Assembly (NCBI RefSeq): GCF_001636845.1
Contig: NZ_LITT01000035.1
Coordinates: 62,001 to 126,000 of the forward strand
Direction: 5' to 3'
Source: Clostridium ljungdahlii
GTDB taxonomy: Bacteria > Bacillota > Clostridia > Clostridiales > Clostridiaceae
Length of the DNA: 64,000 nucleotides
Made by a program: the position numbers and the translations under genes. Each line of letters starts with the position of its first letter. Position 1 is the first letter of the stretch. This document shows, in pieces, positions 35,859 through 44,613 of this stretch. The notes beneath the pieces are model-generated. The model ran no database searches. It saw nothing but the letters and a program-made list of their open reading frames with translations, and was not told the DNA's origin.

Positions 35859-36218
35859 TTATGCATTTAGTTGTTTTTTAGCTACTTCAACTAATTCAGT
35901 AAATCCTTTAGGATCATTTATTGCTATTTCTGAAAGCATCTTTCTATTCATATTAATGCCTGCAGTCTTTATTCCATTTATAAACTTGGAATATGAAAGT
36001 CCATTCATTCTAGTTGCAGCATTTATTCTAGCTATCCATAATTTTCTAAAGTCCCTCTTCTTTAATCTTCTTCCTACATATGAATATCTTAGAGCCCTTA
36101 AAACTGTTTCGTTAGCAGTTCTAAATAATCTACTTTTTCCGCCGTAATAACCTTTTGCAAGCTTTAATATTTTTTTATGATGTTTATGAGCGTTCACTGC
36201 TCTTTTTACTCTTGCCAT
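35859..36218 (-). CDS. rplT: Ribosomal protein L20
   Basis: 119 residues of the usual length, with '[24 protein letters not shown]' (the long basic N-terminal tail) and '[18 protein letters not shown]'. L20 binds 23S rRNA early in large-subunit assembly and in Firmicutes represses its own operon through the infC leader. AAAAGGAGG precedes the ATG; last gene of infC-rpmI-rplT. Confidence 0.98.
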   Translation of the reverse strand: MARVKRAVNAHKHHKKILKLAKGYYGGKSRLFRTANETVLRALRYSYVGRRLKKRDFRKLWIARINAATRMNGLSYSKFINGIKTAGINMNRKMLSEIAINDPKGFTELVEVAKKQLNA

Positions 36219-36246
36219 AGTAAAACCTCCTTTTAGAATCCTTCAA

Positions 36247-36444
36247 TTATACGTAAGGCATTAATTTTTTCATGATTTTTTCTTGAGTTTCTGAAACAAG
36301 TCCTGCTTTTCTTAAATTTCTTTTAGTCTTTGCACTTTTCTTTGTAAGTATATGACTCTTAAAAGCTTTTGATCTCTTTAACTTACCAGTTCCTGTAATC
36401 TTAAATCTTTTTGCTACACTTCTTTTAGTTTTCATTTTTGGCAT
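36247..36444 (-). CDS. rpmI: Ribosomal protein L35
   Basis: 65 residues, starting '[20 protein letters not shown]', the normal L35 opening, and rich in lysine. It is a late-assembling large-subunit protein. GAGGAGG precedes the ATG. It lies between infC and rplT with short gaps. Confidence 0.97.
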   Translation of the reverse strand: MPKMKTKRSVAKRFKITGTGKLKRSKAFKSHILTKKSAKTKRNLRKAGLVSETQEKIMKKLMPYV

Positions 36445-36463
36445 AATAAATTCCTCCTCTCAA

Positions 36464-36976
36464 TTATGCTTTCTTTGCTGATAAAAACATTATCATGTTT
36501 CTTCCTTCAAGCTTAGGTTGCCTTTCTATTACACAAACATCCTGAAGTTTAGAATGAAATATATCTAAAATTTTTTTACCTATAAAGGAATAATCAGCTT
36601 CCCTTCCTCTAAATCTTACAGTAACTTTAACTTTATCTCCTGCAAGTAAAAATTTTCTTGCATTTTTAGCTTTAATGGAAATATCATGTTCTTCTATTTT
36701 AGGGCTAAATCTAACTTCTTTTATATTAACAACTTTCTGTTTTTTTCTAGCCTCTTTATCTTTTTTAACCTGATCATACATAAATTTCCCATAATTCATG
36801 ATTTTACAAACTGGTGGCTTTGCATTTGGAGATATCATAACCAAATCCAATTCCTTTTCTTCTGCAAATCTTAATGCTTCTTTTGATGATATAATTCCCA
36901 TTTGACTTCCATCATCTGAAATAACTCTTACTTCTTTTTCTACTATATCCTGATTTATAAGAAAATTTTTATTAAT
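36464..36976 (-). CDS. infC: Translation initiation factor IF-3, probable AUU start
   Basis: 170 residues. The reading frame opens with GTG AAA ATC ATT, but that GTG is part of the AGGAGGTGA ribosome site. The ATT at 36976 lies eight bases after GGAGG and gives the family's usual N-terminus '(M)[18 protein letters not shown]'. The two IF-3 domains are present ('[20 protein letters not shown]', '[14 protein letters not shown]', 'RFRGREA'). IF-3 checks start codons and itself starts with AUU in several bacteria, a known feedback device. The operon is also controlled by the L20-type leader. Confidence 0.93.
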   Translation of the reverse strand: MNKNFLINQDIVEKEVRVISDDGSQMGIISSKEALRFAEEKELDLVMISPNAKPPVCKIMNYGKFMYDQVKKDKEARKKQKVVNIKEVRFSPKIEEHDISIKAKNARKFLLAGDKVKVTVRFRGREADYSFIGKKILDIFHSKLQDVCVIERQPKLEGRNMIMFLSAKKA

Positions 36977-36984
36977 GATTTTCA

Positions 36985-37136
36985 CCTCCTAGGTGGAATT
37001 TAACAAAGCATATAAAAAAGGACAGCTACCGCCGTCCTTTGAATACATCAATAATAAAGAATCCTTTTAATTAAGAAATCTTCATAACCTTACTGGCTGT
37101 GCCGTAAGGTGAGAAACGGCTAGTTTCTTCTTAACG
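36985..37136 (-). ncRNA. infC operon leader with attenuator (L20-leader type)
   Basis: A leader of about 150 bases contains the terminator AAAGGAC/GTCCTTT (37017-37040) followed on the minus strand by six Ts, 35 bases before the infC ribosome site. Upstream, paired segments at 37085-37130 (AGCCGTTT..., CCTTACGG...) could form the L20-binding fold. The family assignment rests on position and the attenuator. Confidence 0.75.
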
Positions 37137-37142
37137 AATTAC

Positions 37143-37171
37143 ATTATACTATTGTTATAGCTTATAGTCAA
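37143..37171 (-). promoter_or_regulatory. Sigma-A promoter of infC-rpmI-rplT
   Basis: Minus strand TTGACT (37166-37171), 17-base spacer, TATAAT (37143-37148); it directly follows the end of thrS. Confidence 0.85.
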
Positions 37172-37184
37172 TATATAATTTTAA

Positions 37185-39098
37185 TTATATATCACTTATT
37201 TTTTTATCTATTTCATCTTTAAGTTTTGAAATGAAGTCATCTAGTGCCATAGTTCCCATATCTCCGCCTTTTCTGCTTCTTACAGATATAGTTTTATCTT
37301 TCATTTCTTTTTCTCCTAGTACAATCATATAAGGAACTTTCTGCATTTGAGCTTCTCTTATCTTATATCCTATCTTTTCATTTCTCATATCTGATTCTAC
37401 TCTTATATCATTTTCCTTTAACTTTTCAACTACTTCATTTACGTAGTCATCCTGAGCATCAGTAATATTCATTACTTCAACTTGTACTGGTGCAAGCCAA
37501 GCTGGAAATGCTCCTGCGTAGTTCTCTATCAAAATTCCTATAAATCTTTCTATAGATCCAAATACAACTCTGTGAACCATAACTGGTCTGTGCTTTTCCC
37601 CATCTGCTCCAACATAAGTTAAATCAAATCTTTCTGGCATCTGGAAATCCAATTGAACAGTTCCACACTGCCAAGTTCTTCCTATGGAATCTTTTAAGTG
37701 GAAATCTATCTTAGGTCCGTAGAAAGCTCCATCTCCTTCATTTACTTTATAATCAAGTCCTACTGCTTTTAATGCATCTTTAAGTCCTTCAGTTGCAGCT
37801 TCCCAGTCTTCATCACTTCCCATAGAATCTTCAGGTCTTGTTGATAATTCAACGAAATACTCAAATTTAAATACTTTATAGAAACTGTCTATAAGTTTTA
37901 TTACCTTTACTATTTCATCTTTCATATTATCTTTAGTCATAAATATGTGGGCATCATCTTGAGTGAAGCATCTTACCCTCATGAGTCCATGAAGAGCTCC
38001 AGATTTTTCATGTCTATGAACAATTCCCATTTCACCATATCTTATAGGAAGGTCTCTATAAGAATGTATTTTGTTCTTATAAACAAGTATAGAACCAGGG
38101 CAGTTCATTGGCTTTATAGCATAATCTTCATCATCTATTTTTGTGAAATACATATTTTCTTTGTAGTGATCCCAATGTCCTGATTGATGCCACAATTCTT
38201 CATTTAATATAATAGGAGTCATTATCTCATCATATCCTGCTTTATGGTGAACTTGTCTCCAGTAATTTTGAAGTTCATTTCTTATGATCATTCCATTTGG
38301 ATGGAAGAATGGGAATCCAGGTCCTTCTTCGTGTATACTGAAAAGATCAAGTTCTTTTCCAAGTTTTCTGTGATCTCTCTTTTTAGCCTCTTCCATCATT
38401 GTTAAATAATCTTTAAGGTCATTCTTTTTTTCAAAGGCAGTACCATATATTCTCTGGAGCATCTTGTTCTTTTCATTTCCTCTCCAATAAGCTCCTGCAA
38501 TTGAAAGAAGTTTTACAACTTTAACTTTACCTGTTGATGGTACATGAGGTCCTGCACATAAATCTACAAAATCTCCCTGTTTATAAAAAGATATAACTTC
38601 ATCTTCAGGCAAATCTTTTATAAGTTGAACTTTATAAGGCTCATTCTTTTCTTCCATTAATTTTATAGCTTCATCTCTTGGAAGTTCAAATCTCTCCAAT
38701 TTTTCATTTTCTTTTATTATCTTATTCATTTCAACTTCAATTTTTTCAAGCAATTCCGGTGTAAATGAAAAATCAGCATCCATATCATAGTAAAATCCAT
38801 CATCTATAGAAGGTCCTATAGCTAATTTCACTCCTGGATACAATCTTTTAACTGCCTGTGCAAGTATGTGAGATCCAGTATGTCTCAATATCCTTTTTCC
38901 ATCTTCATCTTCAAATGTCAAAATTTCAAGTTTGCAATCTTCATTAATTTCCTTGTTAAGTTCTTCTACTTTACCATTTATTTTAGCTCCTAGAGCCTTT
39001 TTACCAAGTGAAGTGCTTAATTTTGCTGCAATATCAGCTACTTTTGATCCTTTTTCTACTTCAAGTTCTTTTCCATCTTTTAAGATTATCTTTATCAT
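37185..39098 (-). CDS. thrS: Threonyl-tRNA synthetase
   Basis: 637 residues, standard length. TGS domain (1-62), editing domain with HTGSHILAQAVK (H-x3-H) and 'CAGPHVPSTGKV' (C-x-x-x-H), class II core with 'MNCPGSILVYKN' and 'RYGEMGIVHRHEKSGALHGL' (motif 2), zinc ligands, motif 3 'HRVVFGSIERFIGIL', and the C-terminal anticodon domain. GAGGAGG precedes the ATG. T-box regulated. Confidence 0.98.
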   Translation of the reverse strand: MIKIILKDGKELEVEKGSKVADIAAKLSTSLGKKALGAKINGKVEELNKEINEDCKLEILTFEDEDGKRILRHTGSHILAQAVKRLYPGVKLAIGPSIDDGFYYDMDADFSFTPELLEKIEVEMNKIIKENEKLERFELPRDEAIKLMEEKNEPYKVQLIKDLPEDEVISFYKQGDFVDLCAGPHVPSTGKVKVVKLLSIAGAYWRGNEKNKMLQRIYGTAFEKKNDLKDYLTMMEEAKKRDHRKLGKELDLFSIHEEGPGFPFFHPNGMIIRNELQNYWRQVHHKAGYDEIMTPIILNEELWHQSGHWDHYKENMYFTKIDDEDYAIKPMNCPGSILVYKNKIHSYRDLPIRYGEMGIVHRHEKSGALHGLMRVRCFTQDDAHIFMTKDNMKDEIVKVIKLIDSFYKVFKFEYFVELSTRPEDSMGSDEDWEAATEGLKDALKAVGLDYKVNEGDGAFYGPKIDFHLKDSIGRTWQCGTVQLDFQMPERFDLTYVGADGEKHRPVMVHRVVFGSIERFIGILIENYAGAFPAWLAPVQVEVMNITDAQDDYVNEVVEKLKENDIRVESDMRNEKIGYKIREAQMQKVPYMIVLGEKEMKDKTISVRSRKGGDMGTMALDDFISKLKDEIDKKISDI

Positions 39099-39206
39099 AT
39101 TTACTCCTCCTCATATAATTAGTTTTATACTGAATTTATCCGATGACTACCTGCTCTAATACTCCCAGAGTAAAGAACAGATACGTCCCTGGATAACAAT
39201 TTCTAA

Positions 39207-39238
39207 GCATCAGGTGGAGTTAAAACTCCACCTGATGC
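39207..39238. other. 15-bp perfect hairpin in the thrS 5' region
   Basis: GCATCAGGTGGAGTT (39207-39221) pairs with 39224-39238 around two bases. It lies after the T-box terminator and about 110 bases before the thrS start. No T-run follows, so it should not terminate. A related CAGCTGGAG hairpin lies at 41002-41042. Confidence 0.6.
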
Positions 39239-39288
39239 CAAGAACTTTGTTTATCTTCAAACAGTACTTGAAACTTAAAATTAAGCAA

Positions 39289-39655
39289 TAAAAAAACTCT
39301 CCCACAAAATGGGGCGAGTATTATCACGGTTCCACCCAAATTAATAGCATTAATCTTTTATAAAACAAATAAATATACTGCAAAAAAATCATACTTACAT
39401 ATTATATGTAAATTAAAACTTTTTTCACAATTACTTATAAGATTAAGCTGTCTGCTTTAATTAAAAAATTAAAAGCAACATGCTATTATCTTTGAATCCA
39501 TAACGCAGATTAGCGGGAAATACTTACTTAATTTCAGTATACAACTCAAAGGTGGTATTCAATAAATCTTGCCTAAAGGATATTCCAGCTTAAAATCCTT
39601 CTCTCTTAAGGTAATTGATTTACTTACTTTTCCTTTTCATGGTCTTTATCCTATT
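39289..39655 (-). ncRNA. T-box riboswitch leader of thrS
   Basis: Minus-strand T-box core GGTGGAACCGTG (39325-39336). The terminator uses ACTCGCCCC and GGGAGAGT with a seven-T run (39291-39321). The leader is long, about 365 bases. A Thr codon ACC occurs in 'AATACCACC' near 39550, a plausible specifier in Stem I. Confidence 0.88.
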
Positions 39656-39662
39656 TGAGCTT

Positions 39663-39691
39663 ATTATATTATTCTGCAATGGGTATGTCAA
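39663..39691 (-). promoter_or_regulatory. Sigma-A promoter of thrS
   Basis: Minus strand TTGACA (39686-39691), 17-base spacer, TATAAT (39663-39668): perfect consensus. Confidence 0.9.
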
Positions 39692-39825
39692 TATAAGAAT
39701 GTAAATTTTTTTATTCAATAGTTGTCCAATTCTATAACATATGAAGGCTTCTACGCAAAAATTAAATCATACTCTAAATAATTAACTTCCGAACATATGA
39801 AATTTTGACTTAATATAAAAATAAT

Positions 39826-39842
39826 GCGAAGCTTTGCTTCGC
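39826..39842 (-). terminator. Terminator-like hairpin downstream of ytxC
   Basis: GCGAAGC (39826-39832) pairs with 39836-39842 around three bases, followed on the minus strand by ATTATTTTTAT. A palindromic repeat lies between it and ytxC. Confidence 0.6.
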
Positions 39843-39845
39843 AAG

Positions 39846-39956
39846 TTAAGAATTAATAATGAAAAATGAATAGTAGAAATCTTAATCAAAGGTTTTTTGT
39901 AGTGCGTAGTGTAACGAAAAAATCCACATTAACTATTAATTCTTCATTATTAACTA
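39846..39956. repeat. AT-rich palindromic repeat
   Basis: TTAATAATGAA (39853-39863) pairs with 39943-39953, with further AATAGT/ACTATT pairing inside. It shares TTAAGAATTAAT words with 59707-59751 and with the hairpin at 71-107. Non-coding. Confidence 0.5.
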
Positions 39957-39970
39957 TTAATTAAAAATAT

Positions 39971-40861
39971 CTACACCCTGTTTAAACTATTTTTTATAGT
40001 CTTGCAAATACCACAATTGTTACAAAATTGTACCTTATGAGTAAACACTTTTTTAATAGTATCAATAAGTTCTGTATTTTTACAATTTTCCACACAATGA
40101 ATAACTATTCTTTCAGGCGAATTAGTTATAAGTGCACTTATTAAAATATCATCGGAATAAGCATCGCTGCCATATCTTAATTCCGTTAAATCTCTAAAAA
40201 AATTATCTGTTATTTCTTCTCCTTTTTTATTTTTTATAATATAGCTTCCATCATTATCAATAATTATATTCACATAATCTATTTTGCTCTCTTGGATATC
40301 CACAAAATACTTTAAAAGTTTTATAAATTCATCGTATTCTTTTTCTACCATATATTTTTCCACTACTTTATCAACTATAACTTCTAAATCATTGAAAATC
40401 TCTTTTCTCCTAAAAGTTATGAAACCATCTACGTTTATTTCCTTATTTTCAGCCATACAATCTGATATTTTATTCAAGATATCGTTCTTTTTATTTATAC
40501 AGTAAATGGAGTTTTCATCTATAATTGTGGTTCTTCCCTTTAATACTTCCATGCTCTTTTCTCCAATTTTCTCTAAATCTTCATATTTTAAAAAGAAATA
40601 CGTATCTGATAGAAAAATCATAGCATCTTTTTCATAAAATTCATCTACCAATATATTATAAATTATATTTGAAACACACATATTAAATATATTCATAAGT
40701 TTATTGTTAATTTCCCCATCACAAAATACCTTAAGGAAGTGAGTACCTTTTTCAATATTTTCATATATTCCAATAAGCACATTTTTATTTTTAAAATATT
40801 CTTTTAAATCTCTTATTCCCTGGATTATACACTCTCTTTCTTTACTATATACCATAGTCAA
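39971..40861 (-). CDS. ytxC: YtxC-like sporulation protein
   Basis: About 296 residues. Start is TTG at 40861, six bases after GAGAGGTG; ATG at 40855 is the alternative. The protein resembles the YtxC family ('DGFITFRRKEIFNDLEVIVDKVVEKYMVEKEYDEFIKLLKYFVD' region, by pattern) and lies just upstream of thrS, as ytxC does in Bacillus. The family is tied to sporulation but its action is unknown. The C-terminus is unusual in having 'CNNCGIC', a possible metal site. Confidence 0.75.
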   Translation of the reverse strand: MTMVYSKERECIIQGIRDLKEYFKNKNVLIGIYENIEKGTHFLKVFCDGEINNKLMNIFNMCVSNIIYNILVDEFYEKDAMIFLSDTYFFLKYEDLEKIGEKSMEVLKGRTTIIDENSIYCINKKNDILNKISDCMAENKEINVDGFITFRRKEIFNDLEVIVDKVVEKYMVEKEYDEFIKLLKYFVDIQESKIDYVNIIIDNDGSYIIKNKKGEEITDNFFRDLTELRYGSDAYSDDILISALITNSPERIVIHCVENCKNTELIDTIKKVFTHKVQFCNNCGICKTIKNSLNRV

Positions 40862-41001
40862 TAACAGCACCTCTCAACACTCCCTTCCAAAATAGTATGT
40901 GTCTAAAATAAATCTATATTCAAATTTCTATTGTCAAATATCGACAGCGAAATTCTCCAAAAATACCCAATAAAAATTAATTTAGCAAGTGATTCTTAGG
41001 C

Positions 41002-41042
41002 TCAGCTGGAGTTTACTCATAAGGATGACTTTCTCCAGCTGA
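41002..41042. other. 10-bp hairpin between ytxC and the tRNA genes
   Basis: TCAGCTGGAG (41002-41011) pairs perfectly with 41033-41042. It lies outside any gene and before the tRNA promoter. Its stem resembles the thrS hairpin at 39207. The rest of 40862-41127 shows no gene. Confidence 0.5.
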
Positions 41043-41127
41043 ACTTTATTAATAGTATAGAAAAGACATAGGTGTTAGTAATGGGAGCGATCGAATAAAA
41101 TTATTACAAATATTTAATGCACAAGTA

Positions 41128-41156
41128 TTGACAATATACATATACCAAGATATAAT
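41128..41156 (+). promoter_or_regulatory. Sigma-A promoter of the tRNA operon
   Basis: TTGACA (41128-41133), 17-base spacer, TATAAT (41151-41156): perfect consensus, as expected for a stable-RNA operon. Confidence 0.9.
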
Positions 41157-41184
41157 ATTAACTGTTGTGACAATATTGTCGTAA

Positions 41185-41260
41185 GGGCGCATAGCTCAGC
41201 TGGGAGAGCATCTGCCTTACAAGCAGAGGGTCACAGGTTCGAGCCCTGTTGTGCCCACCA
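41185..41260 (+). tRNA. tRNA-Val (UAC)
   Basis: 76 bases with encoded CCA. Acceptor GGGCGCA/TGTGCCC, GTTCGAG T-loop region, anticodon TAC in CCTTACAA. Decodes GUN valine codons. Confidence 0.97.
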
Positions 41261-41323
41261 ATTTATATACTATTACTTCTTTAAAGTGTAGTTTGTAAAT
41301 ATTCGAGGTAATACATTGTCTTT

Positions 41324-41399
<76 letters not shown>

Positions 41400-41411
41400 G
41401 ATTCAAAATAT

Positions 41412-41486
41412 GCGGGAGTGGCTCAGTGGTAGAGCGTCACCTTGCCAAGGTGAACGTCGCGAGTTCGAATCTCGTCTTCCGCTCCA
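41412..41486 (+). tRNA. tRNA-Gly (GCC)
   Basis: 75 bases with encoded CCA. Acceptor GCGGGAG/CTTCCGC, anticodon GCC in CTTGCCAAG. Confidence 0.97.
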
Positions 41487-41491
41487 ATAAT

Positions 41492-41565
<74 letters not shown>

Positions 41566-41566
41566 T

Positions 41567-41600
41567 AAAAAAGTAGTCTATTCAATGGGCTGCTTTTTTT
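41567..41600 (+). terminator. Terminator of the tRNA operon
   Basis: AAAAAAGTAGTC (41567-41578) pairs with GGCTGCTTTTTT (41588-41599), with two G-U pairs; the T-run is part of the stem and its tail. Confidence 0.85.
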
Positions 41601-41704
41601 ATTGTATGAAGAGTATTGTTAATACAGCTAAAAGTCAATTACTTATGTGCACAAAATATATCACAAATAATAAGCCTATGTAATAGTAGTTATTATTGTG
41701 CAAA

Positions 41705-42367
41705 TTAGTCCATCAATATTATTCTAAGCTTTTTATAAAAATTCTTATCCACATCATGACTTTCCGGAAGTTTATTATCCCTTCTAAATTTCATCACACA
41801 TTTTTTCATACTTTCTCCATAGATACCATCCATACTTCCGCAGTAGTATCCTGCATCTTTTAACCTTCTCTGTATTTCATACACATCTGCTCCCCGAACT
41901 CCAGGAGTTAATGTTCTCAATCCTTTTCCAAAAGAGCCATATGGGCCGCCGTAAACAGCTACAATCATACCGTAATAAACGTAATTATATAAATCTTCTA
42001 CATCGCTGTTAAGCATTCTTATACATCCATGAGAAGCCTGCCCGCCTATACTATGCGGTTTATTTGTACCATGTATTCCAAATTTACCCCAGGGAACATT
42101 TAGTCCTATCCATCTTGTACCAAAGCCTCCGCTCCAAGAAGCCATACTGACAACCTTCCAAGTTCCTATAGGTGAAGGTGTTTCAGATTTACCGCTAGCC
42201 ACAGGATATTTTTTTATAATTGTGTTTTTATCTTCATCAATAAGATACAGCATTTCTTCTGTAATATCTACTAGTATCCCAAGGTTTTTCCTGGATTCCT
42301 TAGCTCTAATTATCGATGCATTAGGGAAAAACAAAATTAGCAATAGTATAAAAGATATTTTTCTCAA
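41705..42367 (-). CDS. L,D-transpeptidase (YkuD) with peptidoglycan-binding domain
   Basis: 220 residues, start TTG at 42367, seven bases after GGAGG. A signal peptide or anchor (5-22) precedes a YkuD domain with His99 (FGIHGT), His113 and Cys115 (SHGCIRM), the catalytic set. A PG_binding_1 domain closes it ('GADVYEIQRRLKDAGYYCG', 'MKFRRDNKLP'). It acts outside the membrane and forms 3-3 cross-links or attaches proteins to peptidoglycan. The order catalytic-then-binding domain is usual in clostridial spore or wall enzymes. It is single and has no operon partner. Confidence 0.93.
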   Translation of the reverse strand: MRKISFILLLILFFPNASIIRAKESRKNLGILVDITEEMLYLIDEDKNTIIKKYPVASGKSETPSPIGTWKVVSMASWSGGFGTRWIGLNVPWGKFGIHGTNKPHSIGGQASHGCIRMLNSDVEDLYNYVYYGMIVAVYGGPYGSFGKGLRTLTPGVRGADVYEIQRRLKDAGYYCGSMDGIYGESMKKCVMKFRRDNKLPESHDVDKNFYKKLRIILMD

Positions 42368-42494
42368 AAATTACACCTCCATTTTACTAGTGTTTTATTT
42401 CATAATAAAAATATACATATATATAAAAAGTGGAATAATTTTATGAATTAGAGTACAATTCAAATAAATAAATATATAGATTGGAAGTGAAAAT

Positions 42495-43646
42495 TTGAAT
42501 AGTATATCAAAAAATGTTAGTTCTATAGAACTTTCAGGTATTAGAAAATTTTATAACAAATTAGTTAACTACCCAGATGCCATATCTTTAACCTTAGGTC
42601 AGCCTGATTTTAATGTACCTAAAAAAATTAAGGCAGCCATGATACAATCTATTGAAGAAAATAAAACTGGATATACCTCAAATGCTGGAATTATAGAGCT
42701 GCGAGAAGAAATATCAAAATATCTTGCAAATTTAAACATACATTATACTGCAAAAGAAACCTGTATTACCATAGGTGGAAGCGAAGCTTTAATGGATGTA
42801 TTTGCAACTCTTGTAAATACAGGTGATAAAGTATTGATACCAACTCCTGCCTATCCTGCTTATGAAAGCTGTGTAAAAATTTTAGGTGGAAGTATAATAA
42901 ACTACAGTTTAAACGATGACTTTTCCATTAATTTTGACAGATTAAAAAAAATATTAGAGAAAGAAAAACCTAAATTAATAGTTCTCTCCTATCCTTGTAA
43001 TCCAACAGGTGCTATTTTATCTAAAGAAGACAGCACTAATTTATTTAATTTATTGAAAGCAAATGATGTATTAGTGTTAAGTGACGAAATATATGCTTCA
43101 TTATGCTTTGAAAAAGATTATTACTCTATTGCACAATACAAAGAAATAAAGGATAAAGTTATTTTAATAGGTGGTTTTTCCAAAATGTTCTCAATGACAG
43201 GCCTTAGAATAGGATATGTATGTGCAAACACATACTTTATGAATGAGATAATAAAAGTGCACCAATACAATGTATCCTGTGCTCCTTCCATTTCTCAATG
43301 GGGAGCTTATGAAGGTTTAAAAAGCTGTATGGAAGATGTAAACTACATGAAGTCTAAATTTATGGAAAGAAGAGATTATGTTTTCAACAGGTTAAAATCC
43401 CTGGGATTCGAGGTAAACCTACCCAAAGGTGCTTTTTACATATTCCCATCAATAAAAAAATTTGGCATGAACAGCAATGATTTCTGCGAAAAACTCCTAA
43501 AAGAAGGTGGTGTAGCCATCGTACCAGGTTCAGCTTTTGGATCAGGTGGAGAAGATCATGTGAGAATATCCTATGCCTATAGTATGGAAGAACTTAAATT
43601 GTCCCTATCAAAAATAGAGAAATGGTTAGACACTTTAAATATATAA
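42495..43646 (+). CDS. patA: Aminotransferase class I/II, probable N-acetyl-LL-diaminopimelate aminotransferase
   Basis: 383 residues, start TTG at 42495 after GGAAGTG. Fold-type I PLP enzyme: NPTG at 169-172, 'SDEIYASL' with the PLP aspartate, and the Schiff-base Lys230 in GGFSKMFS; 'GLRIGY' follows. In Bacillus PatA performs the transamination step of the acetyl branch of lysine synthesis, and the products of dapA, dapB, asd and dapH encoded nearby complete that branch. Family members also act on aspartate or aromatic amino acids, so the specific call rests on context. Confidence 0.75.
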   Translation: MNSISKNVSSIELSGIRKFYNKLVNYPDAISLTLGQPDFNVPKKIKAAMIQSIEENKTGYTSNAGIIELREEISKYLANLNIHYTAKETCITIGGSEALMDVFATLVNTGDKVLIPTPAYPAYESCVKILGGSIINYSLNDDFSINFDRLKKILEKEKPKLIVLSYPCNPTGAILSKEDSTNLFNLLKANDVLVLSDEIYASLCFEKDYYSIAQYKEIKDKVILIGGFSKMFSMTGLRIGYVCANTYFMNEIIKVHQYNVSCAPSISQWGAYEGLKSCMEDVNYMKSKFMERRDYVFNRLKSLGFEVNLPKGAFYIFPSIKKFGMNSNDFCEKLLKEGGVAIVPGSAFGSGGEDHVRISYAYSMEELKLSLSKIEKWLDTLNI

Positions 43647-43679
43647 AGAAATCATCCATACCCTTCCACTATGAATTTA

Positions 43680-43718
43680 AAAGGGCTGACACACTAATTA
43701 ATTAGCGAACAGCCCTTT
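43680..43718. terminator. Shared terminator between patA and dapB
   Basis: AAAGGGCTG (43680-43688) pairs with 43710-43718 between two convergent genes. The stem is flanked by A and T residues and could serve both strands. Confidence 0.75.
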
Positions 43719-43721
43719 GTA

Positions 43722-44474
43722 TTATTTACCATTAATTACATTTTTCATTGAATAAAAGCCTTTTTCTCTCTTATACATAAACTCACAAGCATGAAGTGCT
43801 CCTACAGCAAAGACCTCTCTTGAAATAGCAGTATGCTTTATCTCAATAGTCTCACCCTGGCCTGCAAATATAACCTCATGTTCTCCTACTATAGTTCCAC
43901 CTCTTACGGCATGAATACCTATTTCATTATGAACTCTCTTTCTAATTCCTTCTCTTCCATTTACATAGTCAATCTTTTCTGGTATAGAATCTTTTATTGT
44001 ATCTGCTAAAAGTAATGCTGTTCCACTTGGAGCATCTACTTTTTGATTATGATGTTTTTCTATTATCTCTATATCAAAGTTTTTATATAAAAGAGCACTT
44101 ACATCTTTTAATACCTTATTTATGACATTTATACCTATAGACATATTGGCAGATCTAAAAATTGGAATAAACTTTGAGGCTTCCTGAATTTTTTTAATTT
44201 GTTCTTCACTATATCCTGTAGTGCAAAATATAATTCCTATATTATGTTTCTTACCATATTGTAGAAGTGAATCCAATGAATCAGGTCTTGAAAAGTCTAA
44301 TATTACGTCTCCTTCTACATTACATTCTAATATATTGGTAAACACAGGAAATGCTGATTTTTCATCCTTCTTATCTATTCCTGCACATATGGATAAGTCC
44401 GGGAAATCCTCTACTAAATTGGTTATTACTTTTCCCATTTTGCCATTACATCCACTTAGTATAATTTTAATCAT
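43722..44474 (-). CDS. dapB: 4-hydroxy-tetrahydrodipicolinate reductase
   Basis: 250 residues with the N-terminal GCNGKMGK nucleotide loop, '[20 protein letters not shown]' (the DapB signature with the catalytic His-His and Lys) and '[18 protein letters not shown]'. It makes tetrahydrodipicolinate from the dapA product with NAD(P)H. GAGGAGAGG precedes the ATG. Last gene of asd-dapA-dapB. Confidence 0.96.
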   Translation of the reverse strand: MIKIILSGCNGKMGKVITNLVEDFPDLSICAGIDKKDEKSAFPVFTNILECNVEGDVILDFSRPDSLDSLLQYGKKHNIGIIFCTTGYSEEQIKKIQEASKFIPIFRSANMSIGINVINKVLKDVSALLYKNFDIEIIEKHHNQKVDAPSGTALLLADTIKDSIPEKIDYVNGREGIRKRVHNEIGIHAVRGGTIVGEHEVIFAGQGETIEIKHTAISREVFAVGALHACEFMYKREKGFYSMKNVINGK

Positions 44475-44528
44475 TTAAACCTCTCCTCAAATTATTTAAT
44501 AATCATTAATTACAAAGTCACATATTGA

Positions 44529-44562
44529 TTTAACGTGAAAGAAATAAATCTTTCACGTTAAA
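44529..44562 (-). other. Strong hairpin between dapA and dapB
   Basis: TTTAACGTGAAAG (44529-44541) pairs with 44550-44562, and a second palindrome GAAAGCTAGCTTTC follows at 44568-44581. The 140-base gap between two operon genes is long. No T-run follows on the minus strand, so RNA processing or partial termination is more likely than a full stop. Confidence 0.6.
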
Positions 44563-44613
44563 TTAAAGAAAGCTAGCTTTCGTTTTACACAATAATTTAA
44601 ATAAACTTGTTTT

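Noticed and set aside
36983-36985. GTG as the infC start codon
   Set aside because: This GTG is part of the ribosome-binding site AGGAGGTGA, so a ribosome cannot use it with that site; the ATT at 36976 fits better.
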